The translations under genes were made by a program, and so were the position numbers. The notes beneath the pieces are model-generated. The model was not told the origin of the DNA, searched no databases, and was given only the letters and a program-made list of their open reading frames with translations. Positions 26,053-35,202 of a DNA stretch of 64,000 nucleotides are shown one piece after another. Where the stretch lies: the NCBI RefSeq assembly GCF_009827325.1, contig NZ_WTYC01000001.1:620001-684000 (forward strand). Reading direction: 5' to 3'. This DNA comes from Qipengyuania vulgaris (GTDB lineage Bacteria; Pseudomonadota; Alphaproteobacteria; Sphingomonadales; Sphingomonadaceae). Position 1 is the first letter of the stretch; the number at the start of each line of letters is the position of its first letter.

Positions 26053-26781
26053 CTACAGCTGCCCCCACCGCACCCGCTGCGAGACCAGCTCGGGGCTGCG
26101 CTCCGAAAGATAGACGGCAGAGCCGGCCACCAACCGGCTCATTGCTTGACGGGCCGCGGCGCTGTCGCCAGTCCGCACTGCCTCGAGCACCCGCACCAGA
26201 AACTTCATCTGCACCGCCCGTTCCTGTGCCGAATATCCCAGCGAATGGGAAAACTCGCGGGTCAACAGATGCATCGCAGAGGTCAGCAAACCGAACAGCG
26301 GATTGCCGCTCGCCCAACCCAACAAGTCGTGAAATCTGCGATTAAGTTCCTCGAATTGATCAGAGGCTTCATGATGCCTCAATTCCGCCAGACACCCTGC
26401 CAACGCGCTGAGATCAGCGGTAGTTGCACGCTGGGCTGCATACCCTGCGACATCGGGAGCAATTGCTTCGCGCAATTCAAGCAAACCACGCAAATCGGCT
26501 TCCATGAAATGCAGAATCAATGACAAACTGCTTGCAAAATCGCCGGTCTGCGGACGGGCTACGACGGGACCTCCACCACGGCCGAGCTGGAGATGGATGA
26601 CCCCTTGCAATTCCAGGAACCGCAAAGCCTCCCGCAAAGTTGCGCGCGCAACCTCGTAACGCGCGAGCATTTCATCCTCGCGCGGAAGCCTGTCACCCGG
26701 GTTATGGCGACCCGCCTCGATGTCCCGCACGATGCTTTGCGCAAGAGAAAGGGCACGCTTGGCCTTCTTCACCGCTGACAT
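26053..26781 (-). CDS. FadR/GntR-family transcription regulator
   Basis: 242 residues from ATG 26781. N-terminal winged helix-turn-helix at about 10-80 ('GDRLPREDEMLARYEVARATLREALR', quoted core 'ARYEVARATLREALRFLE') and a C-terminal FCD all-helical ligand domain with the metal-binding type histidine 'RRFHDLLGWASGN'. FCD regulators bind acids or acyl compounds and usually repress their own operon. The gene is first in the leftward catabolic operon and is divergent, across about 200 bases, from the CYP153 operon, so it could control both. I could not find a strong FadR-type operator by eye. Confidence 0.88.
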   Translation of the reverse strand: MSAVKKAKRALSLAQSIVRDIEAGRHNPGDRLPREDEMLARYEVARATLREALRFLELQGVIHLQLGRGGGPVVARPQTGDFASSLSLILHFMEADLRGLLELREAIAPDVAGYAAQRATTADLSALAGCLAELRHHEASDQFEELNRRFHDLLGWASGNPLFGLLTSAMHLLTREFSHSLGYSAQERAVQMKFLVRVLEAVRTGDSAAARQAMSRLVAGSAVYLSERSPELVSQRVRWGQL

Positions 26782-26982
26782 CCGCCACTCATCAGCACAC
26801 CCGCACCTCTCGAATAAAAAGTATAAGGATATTAGCAAACCTTCGTTGGATCGGCACACTATCCGATGGGATTGGTGTCTGCAAGGGACTAAAAGAGTAT
26901 ACGATTTATTGACTGCACGAGATGTCTCCCTTAAGGATGACTGAAGGCCGATCAGGCCTGAGATGTAGAAGGAATAGTTCTT

Positions 26983-28245
26983 ATGGACAGCCAGATCGCC
27001 GAGCCGGATGCCGCGGCGAGGATCGCGTCAATTCCGATCGAGGAAATCGACGTGGCCCGGCCAAGCCTGTTTCAGAACGATACCATCGGTCTATTTTTTG
27101 ACAGGTTGCGCGCCGAAGAACCTGTCCACTACTGCCGCGAGAGCTATGTCGGCCCTTACTGGTCCATTACCAAGTTCGACGACATCATGGCGGTGGACAC
27201 CAATCATAAGGTCTTCTCTTCGGAAGCGAAGCTAGGCGGAATTGCAATCCAGGACATGCATTCGGTGGAAGGCGCGCTCGAACTTGAAATGTTCATAGCG
27301 ATGGACCCGCCCAAGCACGATCAGCAGCGCAAGGCGGTGACTCCGGCAGTGGCTCCGTCCAACCTGCAACTGCTCGAGCCGATCATCCGCAAGCGCGCGG
27401 GAGAGATTCTCGATGAACTCCCGATTGGCGAAGATTTCGACTGGGTGGATAAGGTTGCGATCGAGTTGACGACGATGACGCTGGCAACCTTGTTTGATTT
27501 CCCTTGGGAGGAGCGGCGCAAGCTGACGCGCTGGTCCGATGTAGCAACTGCGGCACCTGAAACCGGGATCGTCGAATCCTACGAGGCGCGGCGCGAAGAA
27601 CTCATCGGTTGCGCGATGTATTTCAAGACTCTGTGGGACGAACGGATAAACGAGGAGCCGAAGAACGACCTCATCTCGATGATGGCTCATTCTCCCGCCA
27701 CGCGCGACATGCCGTTCCTCGAGTTTCTCGGCAATCTTATGCTGCTGATCGTCGGTGGAAACGACACAACACGCAATTCCATCAGCGGCGGCGTGCTCGC
27801 CTTGAACCAAAGCCCGGACGAGTACGCGAAACTCGACGCGGATCCTTCGCTCATTAGCAAAATGGTTCCGGAAATCATCCGTTGGCAGACCCCCCTCACT
27901 CATATGCGCCGCACCGCGCTGGAAGATTGGGAGATCGGCGGCAAACAGATCAAGAAGGGCGACAAGGTGGTGATGTGGTACCTGTCAGGCAACCGCGACG
28001 AGAGTGCTATCGAGCGCGCGGACCAGTTCATCATCGACCGCAAAAATCCGCGCCATCACCTCTCATTCGGCTATGGCATTCACCGCTGCATGGGAAACCG
28101 GCTCGCGGAACTGCAGCTGCGGATCATCTGGGAAGAAATTCACAAGCGCTTTTCCCGGGTCGAGGTTACAGGTGAACCAGAGCGTCTTTTTTCAAACCTC
28201 GTCCGCGGAATCACCAGGCTGCCGGTGCGGCTCCGCGCCCGCTGA
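26983..28245 (+). CDS. Cytochrome P450, CYP153-like hydroxylase
   Basis: 420 residues. Heme loop 'FGYGIHRCMG' with the axial cysteine at 369, K-helix 'EIIRWQTP' (ExxR), I-helix 'LLIVGGNDTTRNSISGG'. The I-helix and the C-terminal half closely follow the CYP153 pattern (soluble class I hydroxylases that oxidise terminal methyl groups of alkanes, terpenes and cyclic hydrocarbons). The start has an AAGGAA ribosome site. The downstream gene codes for the ferredoxin; no ferredoxin reductase is found in the window. It heads the rightward operon and is divergent from the GntR gene. Confidence 0.9.
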   Translation: MDSQIAEPDAAARIASIPIEEIDVARPSLFQNDTIGLFFDRLRAEEPVHYCRESYVGPYWSITKFDDIMAVDTNHKVFSSEAKLGGIAIQDMHSVEGALELEMFIAMDPPKHDQQRKAVTPAVAPSNLQLLEPIIRKRAGEILDELPIGEDFDWVDKVAIELTTMTLATLFDFPWEERRKLTRWSDVATAAPETGIVESYEARREELIGCAMYFKTLWDERINEEPKNDLISMMAHSPATRDMPFLEFLGNLMLLIVGGNDTTRNSISGGVLALNQSPDEYAKLDADPSLISKMVPEIIRWQTPLTHMRRTALEDWEIGGKQIKKGDKVVMWYLSGNRDESAIERADQFIIDRKNPRHHLSFGYGIHRCMGNRLAELQLRIIWEEIHKRFSRVEVTGEPERLFSNLVRGITRLPVRLRAR

Positions 28246-28273
28246 CTCTCGAGATCGAAATGCGGAGTTCAAG

Positions 28274-28600
28274 ATGATCAAAATTACGTTCGTGGCTAGC
28301 GATGGTGAGCGACGGGAGGTCGAAATAGAAGAAGGCGAGACAGCCAGGGAAGCGGCGCTATACAATGACGTGCCGGGTATCGATGGCGATTGCGGAGGGG
28401 TATGTGCTTGCGCGACCTGTCATGTGCATGTCGATCCCGAATGGATCGACAAGGTGGGTCGGCTTATGCATGATGGAATGGAGGCCGACCTCTTGCAGTT
28501 CGCCGAAGGCACCACTGAATACAGTCGCCTTGCCTGTCAGATTCCGATGAAGCCGATGCTGGATGGATTGGTTCTTCACCTACCCGAACAACAATACTGA
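28274..28600 (+). CDS. [2Fe-2S] ferredoxin, electron donor of the P450
   Basis: 108 residues of the adrenodoxin/putidaredoxin type. Cluster ligands are Cys40-x5-Cys46-x2-Cys49 in 'GDCGGVCACATCHV' and a fourth Cys in 'SRLACQIP'. This arrangement serves P450s of bacterial class I systems. It lies 28 bases after the P450 stop and has a GGAG ribosome site. A start further upstream in the same frame would run into the P450 gene and gives no family sequence. Confidence 0.93.
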   Translation: MIKITFVASDGERREVEIEEGETAREAALYNDVPGIDGDCGGVCACATCHVHVDPEWIDKVGRLMHDGMEADLLQFAEGTTEYSRLACQIPMKPMLDGLVLHLPEQQY

Positions 28601-28668
28601 CGGAGGGATCCTCGTCCCCGTAGCCTACATTCTTATCTGTCTTTCCTTGATTCTTCGAGAAAACACCC

Positions 28669-29880
28669 ATGGCCACACAAATCGAGCCCGCAACCCAGAC
28701 CGACGAAGACGCCTTCCGCGCGGAAGTGCAGCAGTTTCTGGCGGACAATTTTCCCGCCGAACTCAAGGGCCAGTCGAACGCGCTGGCCGGCGTGGACGGC
28801 CCCACCAATGAAACGCCGGCGCAGACCAAGTGGCGCGAAGCCGTGGGCGCGCGCGGCTGGGGCACCCCCACCTGGCCGAAGGAATACGGCGGCGGCGGCC
28901 TCACCAAGGCGCAGGCCAAGATCATCGACCAGGAATTCGCCAAGGCGGGTGCCTACAACCCGATCGGCGGCATGGGCGTCATGATGTTCGGCCCGACGCT
29001 GCTCGAATACGGCAACGAGGCACAGAAGCAGGAGCATATTCCGCCGATCTGCCGCGGCGAAATCCGCTGGTGCCAGGGCTATTCGGAACCCAATGCCGGC
29101 TCTGACCTCGCGAACCTCCAGACCTTTGCCGAGGACAAGGGCGACCACTACCTTGTCAACGGCCAGAAGACCTGGACCAGCGGCGGCCAATGGGCCGACA
29201 AGTGCTTTGCAATTGTACGAACCGACAAGAGCGACAAGCACAAGGGCATCAGCTTCATGCTGATCGACATGGACACGCCCGGCGTCGAAGTCCGCCCGAT
29301 CACCATGATCAGCGGGACCAGCCCGTTCTGCGAAACCTTTTTCACCGACGTGAAGGTCCCGAAGGAAAACCTCGTCGGCGAGGAAGGCCAGGGCTGGACC
29401 GTCGGCAAGCGCCTTCTGCAGCACGAGCGCACCAACATCTCGGGCGGCGGCAGCCTCGCCCGACTCATGGGCCAGAGCCTTGGCGATATCGCCAAGAAGT
29501 ACCAGCCGACGGGCGCCGACGGCGAACTCGCCGATGCGGTGCTGCGCGACAAGATCGCTGATTTCGAAATCCGCTGGAACAGCTTCCTGCTCACCGCGCG
29601 CCGCGCGATGGAAGAGAGCAAGGCAGCTGGCGGCGTCTCCGAAATCAGCTCTGTGCTCAAGAAGCTCGGCACCAAGCTGAGCCAGGAACGCAGCGAATTG
29701 CTGATCGAAATCCGCGGGTTGCAGGGCCTCGGCTGGGAAGGCGACGGCTTTTCGGACGGCGAGCTCGGGGCCGTGCGCGCGTGGCTCTTCGGCAAGGCCA
29801 CGACGATCTATGGCGGCTCGACCGAAATCCAGAACAACATCATCGCCAAGCGCGTGCTCGGCATGCTCGACCACCAGTAA
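28669..29880 (+). CDS. Acyl-CoA dehydrogenase, large subunit type (second pair)
   Basis: 403 residues: 'PKEYGGGGLTKAQAKIIDQE', 'RWCQGYSEPNAGSDLANLQT', 'LVNGQKTWTSGGQWAD' and C-terminal 'IYGGSTEIQNNIIAKRVLG'. As in the leftward operon, glycine replaces glutamate before the S-T-x-I-Q motif. The gene uses a markedly stronger GC-rich codon bias than the P450 and the receptor around it, suggesting high expression or a different origin. It follows the ferredoxin by 68 bases and precedes the short dehydrogenase by 18 bases. It likely acts with that one on the CoA ester derived from the P450 product. Confidence 0.9.
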   Translation: MATQIEPATQTDEDAFRAEVQQFLADNFPAELKGQSNALAGVDGPTNETPAQTKWREAVGARGWGTPTWPKEYGGGGLTKAQAKIIDQEFAKAGAYNPIGGMGVMMFGPTLLEYGNEAQKQEHIPPICRGEIRWCQGYSEPNAGSDLANLQTFAEDKGDHYLVNGQKTWTSGGQWADKCFAIVRTDKSDKHKGISFMLIDMDTPGVEVRPITMISGTSPFCETFFTDVKVPKENLVGEEGQGWTVGKRLLQHERTNISGGGSLARLMGQSLGDIAKKYQPTGADGELADAVLRDKIADFEIRWNSFLLTARRAMEESKAAGGVSEISSVLKKLGTKLSQERSELLIEIRGLQGLGWEGDGFSDGELGAVRAWLFGKATTIYGGSTEIQNNIIAKRVLGMLDHQ

Positions 29881-29898
29881 GAGAGGGGAGCAAGGACA

Positions 29899-30969
29899 AT
29901 GGCAGTTCTCAACGAAGAACAGGAAATGCTGCGCGACATGGCGCGCGAATGGGTCGTCAACGAAAGCCCGGTCACCGAATTCCGCAAGGTCCGCGCCAGC
30001 GGCGAGCCCGAAGCCTTCAACCGCGACGCCTATGCGACGATGGCGCAGATGGGCTGGGCCGGGGTCATCATCCCCGAAGAGCACGGCGGGTCGGACTTCG
30101 GCTTCCTGTCCGCGGGCCTCGTCGTCGAGGAACTCGGCAAGACGCTGACCGCCAGCCCGCTGGTGATGAACACGGTAGCCGCGAGTGCCATCGTGCTGGG
30201 TGGCAGCGACGAGCAGAAAGCGAAGTGGCTGCCTAAACTGGCGAGCGGCAAGGCGATTGCGACGCTAGCGGTCGATGAGGGCGCAAAGCACGATCCGTCG
30301 AAGATCGAGACCAGCGTATCGGGCGGCAAGCTGTCGGGCACCAAGGCTTTCGTCCACGAGGCGCATGGTGCCGACCTGTTCGTAGTGGCCGCAAAGGACG
30401 GGCTTTATCTCGTGGAGAAAGGCGACGGCGTGTCGCTAGCCACGCGCAAGCTCACCGACCAGCGCAGCCATGCCGACGTCACCTTCGACGGCGCCGCGGC
30501 GGACAAGTTGGCCAGTGGCGGCGACAGCCTGCTGGACGACGTCCTCGACCGGGCGCGTGTCCTGACGGCGGCCGAAATGCTCGGCATGGCGCAGCAGGTG
30601 TTCGACGATACGCTCGCCTATCTGAAGCAGCGCGTGCAGTTCAACCAGGTGCTCGCGAGCTTCCAGGCGCTGCAACACCGCATGGCCCACCTCTTCGCCG
30701 ATCTTGCGCAGATGCGTTCGGCTGTCGAGGCAGGGCTGCAAGCCGTCGATGGCGGCTTCGGTGTGGCGCGCGCGGCGACGATCGCCAAGGCGGAGGCCAA
30801 CCGTGTCATGCACACCATGGCGAACGAGGGGATCCAGCTACACGGCGGTATCGGCATGACCGACGAATACGACGTCGGCTTCTACCTCAAGCGCGCCCGC
30901 GTGCTGGAGCAGAGCTTCGGTTCGTCGAGCTACCTCAAGGATCGCTTCGCGAAGCTGTCGAGCTACTAG
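29899..30969 (+). CDS. Acyl-CoA dehydrogenase, small subunit type (second pair)
   Basis: 356 residues: 'LNEEQEMLRDMAREWV' at the N-terminus, a degenerate middle domain ('DLFVVAAKDGLYLVEKG'), and 'YLKQRVQFNQVLASFQALQH' with 'QLHGGIGMTDEYDVGFYLKR' at the C-terminus. A GGGAG ribosome site precedes ATG 29899. It is the same short type as the 20.1 kb gene, so the window holds two long/short pairs on opposite strands. It is the last gene of the rightward operon. Confidence 0.88.
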   Translation: MAVLNEEQEMLRDMAREWVVNESPVTEFRKVRASGEPEAFNRDAYATMAQMGWAGVIIPEEHGGSDFGFLSAGLVVEELGKTLTASPLVMNTVAASAIVLGGSDEQKAKWLPKLASGKAIATLAVDEGAKHDPSKIETSVSGGKLSGTKAFVHEAHGADLFVVAAKDGLYLVEKGDGVSLATRKLTDQRSHADVTFDGAAADKLASGGDSLLDDVLDRARVLTAAEMLGMAQQVFDDTLAYLKQRVQFNQVLASFQALQHRMAHLFADLAQMRSAVEAGLQAVDGGFGVARAATIAKAEANRVMHTMANEGIQLHGGIGMTDEYDVGFYLKRARVLEQSFGSSSYLKDRFAKLSSY

Positions 30970-31136
30970 AGACCTTCATGTAGAGACCTGCATTGCATTT
31001 TTGCCACATGCTGGTCGAAAATGCGGAATAATCTGTCAACCCAACCCACACGTCTTGAAATGAATCGCGCCTGTCGGCATCGGGTCCTGACACCGTGAAG
31101 TGCTCAGGATGGGGCACATTCGTAGAGGAGAGAGAC

Positions 31137-33869
31137 ATGAAAAGAATTCCATCACGCCACCATTGCGCCCTTGGTGCATTGGCAGTGGCACTGGCCTTCA
31201 CGCCGACCGCCGTCTTCGCCCAGGACAGTGGCGAACCCGATGCGGATCTGGTCGAAGGGGCCGATGTCGAAGACCAGAACGTAATCATCGTTACCGCGCA
31301 AGGGCGATCGCAGGTCCTGGCGGATGTTCCGGTTGCCGTGTCGGCTGTCTCCGGAGAAACCCTCCAGAATTCGGGCGCCAGCGACATTCGTGAACTGAAC
31401 CAGGTTGCGCCGTCCCTCCTTGTATCTTCCACCGGCAACGAAGCTAACGGTTCCGCGCGTATTCGCGGTATCGGCACGGTCGGCGACAACCCTGGTCTGG
31501 AAAGTTCGGTCGCGGTTTTCGTCGATGGAGTCTATCGCTCTCGTTCGGGAAGCGCCCTGAGTGAGCTCGGCCCTATCGACAGGGTCGAGATACTTCGCGG
31601 TCCCCAAGGTACTCTGGGCGGGCGGAACTCGTCGGCAGGCCTGATCAATATCTATACCGCACCGCCCGAGTTCGATTTCAGCGCGTATGGAGCCTTCACT
31701 TATGGCAACTATGATGCGATCCGCGTCGAAGGCGGCATAAACGCTCCGCTTGGCGACAGAGTAGCTGCGCGCGTTGACGGCGTGTATTTTGAGCGCGACG
31801 GCTTCTACAACGATATTACCAACGGCGGGACGATCAACAATCGCGATCGTTATCTGGTCCGCGGTCAGCTCCTGTTCGAACCCAATGACGACCTGTCCAT
31901 TCGCCTTGTCGGGGATTATTCCAAAAAGGACGAAGCGTGCTGTGCCGCGACGTTCGTCCAGCCCGAGTTTGCCCCGCTTGCACGGATCAGCGCCGGATTT
32001 GATCCCTTTACGAGGCCATCGGATGGGGCCGCCCTGACGAGTACCGAAAATCCGATCGTTCCCGTTTTGCTTGCGCTTGGGCAGGATCCGCGTGCCCTCA
32101 CCCAGGATACATTCAACCGCGACCTGTACCCTACGCCAGGCAGAAGCTACGAAGGCGAAACCGAAGACTACGGTATTTCGGCTGAGATGAATTGGGATTT
32201 CGGGAACGTCACGTTGACGTCTATCACGGGCTACCGTGAATATGCCAACAGCCAGGGATCTGACACCGATTACACTACTGTCGATATTCTCTACCGCGCT
32301 CCGACCGAGAATGCTCTGGCTCGAGACTTTGAAACATTCACTCAGGAACTGCGCCTTACCGGTGAGGCCTTCGATGGTAAACTGGACTGGTTGATCGGCG
32401 CGTATTACGCCAATGAAGAACTGCAGGTGCGTGACAATCTGCGGTTCGGCACCCAGTACGGCAATTTCGTAGCGTGCCGCATCGCTATCGCGATCAACCC
32501 GGCTTTGGTCAATCCGGGGGCTTCCAATTGCCTGGGTGCCAACGTGGCGGCATTGGACGGTACGCTGACCGGAAGCCCGGCATTCGGCGCTGCAACCCCG
32601 GCGATCCTCGCAGGTATCAACAACCTTGCAAGCATCAGCGATTTGGGAACGGTCAGCGAGGTCTACAATCAGACGAGTGAGAACTTCGCGTTCTTCACGC
32701 ATAATATCTTTGCGATCACGGATACGCTCGATTTGACGCTGGGGCTTCGTTATACAAACGAAACCAAGGACTTCGACGCAACTTTCCGCAACGACAACAC
32801 GGTTTGTCCGACAAACCGCAATCTGCTCGGAGGCTTTCTGGGTGTTCCGACTTTGGCACCTCTGGCCGGTGGTATCATCAGCCTTTCCTGCCAAGGCAAT
32901 TCGACATCGGAGCTCGATGGAGTTTCTCTCGAAGACTCGCGCGAAGAAGAGGAGTTTACCGGCACGGCTATCCTGAGCTGGAAGCCAACTCCCGATCTGC
33001 TAGTCTACGGTTCGTATTCACGCGGCTACAAGGCGGGCGGTTTCAACCTCGACAGGTCTGCACTGTCAAATCCGCTTGCGTTCGATCCGGCCAATATCTC
33101 GGCAGCCGCGCTGCAGTTCGATGAAGAAACAGTCGATGCATATGAGATCGGCCTCAAATACTCGACACGCGAGTTCGGGGTTAGCATTGCAGGCTTCCGG
33201 CAAGAGTTCAGTAACTTCCAGTTGAACACGTTCAATGGGGCGTTCTACATCGTACAGACGGTCAATAGTTGCGATAGCGATCTCGGCGGGGCCGACAGAG
33301 ACGCAAGCGCGACAACCGGTGCATGCTCTTCCGATGAAGTTGCACCAGGTGTGATCGCTCAAGGGGTCGAGATCGAAACCTATCTACGGCCCGCTCGTGA
33401 TTTGGATATTACCCTTGGCGTCACCTATTCTGATGCGAGCTTTGAAGACAATCTTATCGGGGACGATACCGGGGCACCGCTCGACCCCGCACTACGCTTG
33501 CTGCCAGGCGACAACCTGTCGAATGCACCAGAGATCGTGGCAACATCGTCGCTTACGTGGACGCCGCCAATCGGCGACAGTGGGCTCGAAGGCCTGGTCT
33601 TCGTGAACGCTCGTATGGCTGGTGATTACAACACCGGCTCCGACCTGCTCTTCGGCAAGGAACAGGACAGCTTCGTCGTAGTGAACGGGCGTGTGGGTCT
33701 GACCAATATTGCGGATCGCTTCGCGATCGAGGGCTGGGTCAATAACTTGTTTGACGTTGGATATACGCAGGTGGCCTTCAACACGCCTTTCGTGGCTCCG
33801 CAACAAACGTTCTCCGCTTTTCTTGCGGAACCGCGGACTTACGGCATCACCGTGCGCGGCAAGTTTTAA
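31137..33869 (+). CDS. TonB-dependent outer-membrane receptor
   Basis: 910 residues from ATG 31137, preceded by GAGGAGAG; a frame extending upstream has no signal peptide. Signal peptide ends 'TAVFA', then 'NVIIVTAQGRSQ' (TonB-box region), plug domain with 'VPVAVSAVSGETL', 'SARIRGIGTVGDNPG', 'VEILRGPQGTLGGRNSS' and a barrel ending in '...RTYGITVRGKF' with a final phenylalanine. It should import a substrate across the outer membrane with TonB energy. It stands 167 bases after the P450/dehydrogenase operon and is likely part of the same response. An intrinsic terminator follows it. Confidence 0.92.
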   Translation: MKRIPSRHHCALGALAVALAFTPTAVFAQDSGEPDADLVEGADVEDQNVIIVTAQGRSQVLADVPVAVSAVSGETLQNSGASDIRELNQVAPSLLVSSTGNEANGSARIRGIGTVGDNPGLESSVAVFVDGVYRSRSGSALSELGPIDRVEILRGPQGTLGGRNSSAGLINIYTAPPEFDFSAYGAFTYGNYDAIRVEGGINAPLGDRVAARVDGVYFERDGFYNDITNGGTINNRDRYLVRGQLLFEPNDDLSIRLVGDYSKKDEACCAATFVQPEFAPLARISAGFDPFTRPSDGAALTSTENPIVPVLLALGQDPRALTQDTFNRDLYPTPGRSYEGETEDYGISAEMNWDFGNVTLTSITGYREYANSQGSDTDYTTVDILYRAPTENALARDFETFTQELRLTGEAFDGKLDWLIGAYYANEELQVRDNLRFGTQYGNFVACRIAIAINPALVNPGASNCLGANVAALDGTLTGSPAFGAATPAILAGINNLASISDLGTVSEVYNQTSENFAFFTHNIFAITDTLDLTLGLRYTNETKDFDATFRNDNTVCPTNRNLLGGFLGVPTLAPLAGGIISLSCQGNSTSELDGVSLEDSREEEEFTGTAILSWKPTPDLLVYGSYSRGYKAGGFNLDRSALSNPLAFDPANISAAALQFDEETVDAYEIGLKYSTREFGVSIAGFRQEFSNFQLNTFNGAFYIVQTVNSCDSDLGGADRDASATTGACSSDEVAPGVIAQGVEIETYLRPARDLDITLGVTYSDASFEDNLIGDDTGAPLDPALRLLPGDNLSNAPEIVATSSLTWTPPIGDSGLEGLVFVNARMAGDYNTGSDLLFGKEQDSFVVVNGRVGLTNIADRFAIEGWVNNLFDVGYTQVAFNTPFVAPQQTFSAFLAEPRTYGITVRGKF

Positions 33870-33886
33870 ACTTACTCGCTAATTGC

Positions 33887-33926
33887 AAGAGGGTTCGGCG
33901 CTTCGTTGTGTCGGACCCTCTTTTTT
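33887..33926 (+). terminator. Intrinsic terminator of the TonB receptor gene
   Basis: A 13-bp stem, AAGAGGGTTCGGC (33887-33899) with GTCGGACCCTCTT (33910-33922; two G-T pairs), closes a 10-base loop and runs directly into six T's (33921-33926). It begins 18 bases after the receptor stop. Confidence 0.88.
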
Positions 33927-33987
33927 GACCCTCTCTTCTCAGCCAATGTAACTGGTCTGAGTGACGTGCTCCCCTGATTGTTACCAT

Positions 33988-34878
33988 TCAGAGGTAGAGT
34001 CTCGCGCCTTCATGATTGATGTTTGATGGGATGGCAACGTGTCTGGTGGCATGCCCCCAGACACGTTCGCCGGCGATCTCGGCGGGGGTCTTCCCGCCCA
34101 GTTTCGAGTGTGGCCTGACCGTGTTGTAGTCGTGCCGCCATGCAGCGAGCACGAACCGGGCGTGCGCCAGCGAGGTGAACAGCGTCTCGTTGCGGCATTC
34201 GTCGCGCAGACGGCCATTGAAGCTTTCCACGAAGCCGTTCTGCATCGGCTTGCCCGGCGCGATGTAGTGCCACTCGACCCGCCGCTCCTGTGACCAGCGC
34301 AGGATGGCCGATGAGGTCAGTTCGGTGCCATTGTCGCTGACCACCGTGTGTGGCTTGCCGCGCATCCCGATCAGGCTGGTCAGTTCCCGGGCGACCCGCG
34401 CGCCTGACAGCGACGTGTCGGCCACCAGCGCCAGGCATTCTCGCGAGAAGTCATCGACCACGCACAGGATGCGGAAGCGGCGACCACAGATCAGGCTGTC
34501 GGATACAAAGTCGAACGACCACCGCTGGTTCGGACCATCTGGCAACACCATTGGCCTGCGCGTGCCCAGTGCCCGTTTCCGGCCGCCACGGCGGCGCACC
34601 CGTAGCCCTTCCTCGCGGTAGATGCGCAGCAACTTCTTGTGGTTGGGCCTCATGCCTTCCCGCGCCAGCAGGTAGCCCAGACGGCGGTAGCCGAACCGGC
34701 GACGCTCCGCTGCCAGCTCGCGCAACCGTTGCCGCAGTGCTCCGTCATCCGGCCTTGTCGGCTCGTAACGGATCACCCTGCGGCTCACACCAACCAGACT
34801 GCACGCCCGACGCTCGCTCAGCCCGTGCTGCTCACGGGCATGGGCGACGGCTTCCCGCTTCGCGCCGGGCGTTACCAT
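33988..34878 (-). CDS. IS3-family transposase OrfB
   Basis: 296 residues if counted from the ATG overlapping the A7 tract; in the fusion protein it is the C-terminal catalytic part. HTH-like '[17 protein letters not shown]' is followed by the integrase core. The DDE triad is complete: Asp in 'RWSFDFVSD', Asp in '[12 protein letters not shown]', and Glu in '[15 protein letters not shown]'. The C-terminal '[17 protein letters not shown]' is typical of this IS3 branch. No stop or shift is seen, so the element may be active. Confidence 0.9.
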   Translation of the reverse strand: MVTPGAKREAVAHAREQHGLSERRACSLVGVSRRVIRYEPTRPDDGALRQRLRELAAERRRFGYRRLGYLLAREGMRPNHKKLLRIYREEGLRVRRRGGRKRALGTRRPMVLPDGPNQRWSFDFVSDSLICGRRFRILCVVDDFSRECLALVADTSLSGARVARELTSLIGMRGKPHTVVSDNGTELTSSAILRWSQERRVEWHYIAPGKPMQNGFVESFNGRLRDECRNETLFTSLAHARFVLAAWRHDYNTVRPHSKLGGKTPAEIAGERVWGHATRHVAIPSNINHEGARLYL

Positions 34879-35138
34879 TTTTTTGATGCCAGATCCTTCA
34901 GCACCACGTTGTCGAGCATCGCCTCGGCCAGCAGCTTCTTCAGCCGGCTGTTCTCCTGCTCGAGCGTCCGCAGCCGCCGGGCATCGGAGACCTCCAGCCC
35001 GCCGAACTTCGACTTCCACTTGTAGAACGTGGCTGAACTGATCCCGTGGCGGCGGCACACCTCCGCCGTCGGCATCCCAGCCTCCTGCTCCTTCAATACC
35101 GCGATGATCTGCTCTTCGCTGAACCTGCTTCGTTTCAT
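34872..35138 (-). CDS. IS3-family transposase OrfA
   Basis: 88 residues with a helix-turn-helix ('[20 protein letters not shown]') and a leucine-zipper helix ('[20 protein letters not shown]'). The frame stops two codons after a run of seven A's (minus strand, 34884-34878): the reading S-K-K-W-stop becomes I-K-K-M-V in the -1 frame, which continues into OrfB. This is the classical way IS3 elements make the OrfAB transposase. Confidence 0.9.
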   Translation of the reverse strand: MKRSRFSEEQIIAVLKEQEAGMPTAEVCRRHGISSATFYKWKSKFGGLEVSDARRLRTLEQENSRLKKLLAEAMLDNVVLKDLASKKW

Positions 35139-35202
35139 TTTCGTCCGACTCCTTCGCGTCGGACTCTACCAAAAGCCGGTCACATTTCAGGGGAGCACGT
35201 CA

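Larger units (their letters stand above)
33962..35202 (-). mobile_element. Apparently intact IS3-family element (about 1.24 kb)
   Basis: Perfect 16-bp terminal repeats, TGACGTGCTCCCCTGA at 33962-33977 and its complement at 35187-35202, extended by a shared GGTAGAGTC about 15 bases further in on each side. It encodes an OrfA and an OrfB joined by a probable -1 frameshift. No target duplication is visible next to the ends. Confidence 0.9.

Noticed and set aside
26850..26867. ATCGG-N8-CCGAT inverted repeat as the GntR operator
   Set aside because: The arms are only five bases and the spacer does not match the short spacing of FadR-type sites.
28633..30084. Minus-strand open frame of 483 codons opposite the dehydrogenase pair
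   Set aside because: It is alanine/glycine-rich antisense sequence over two well-identified genes.
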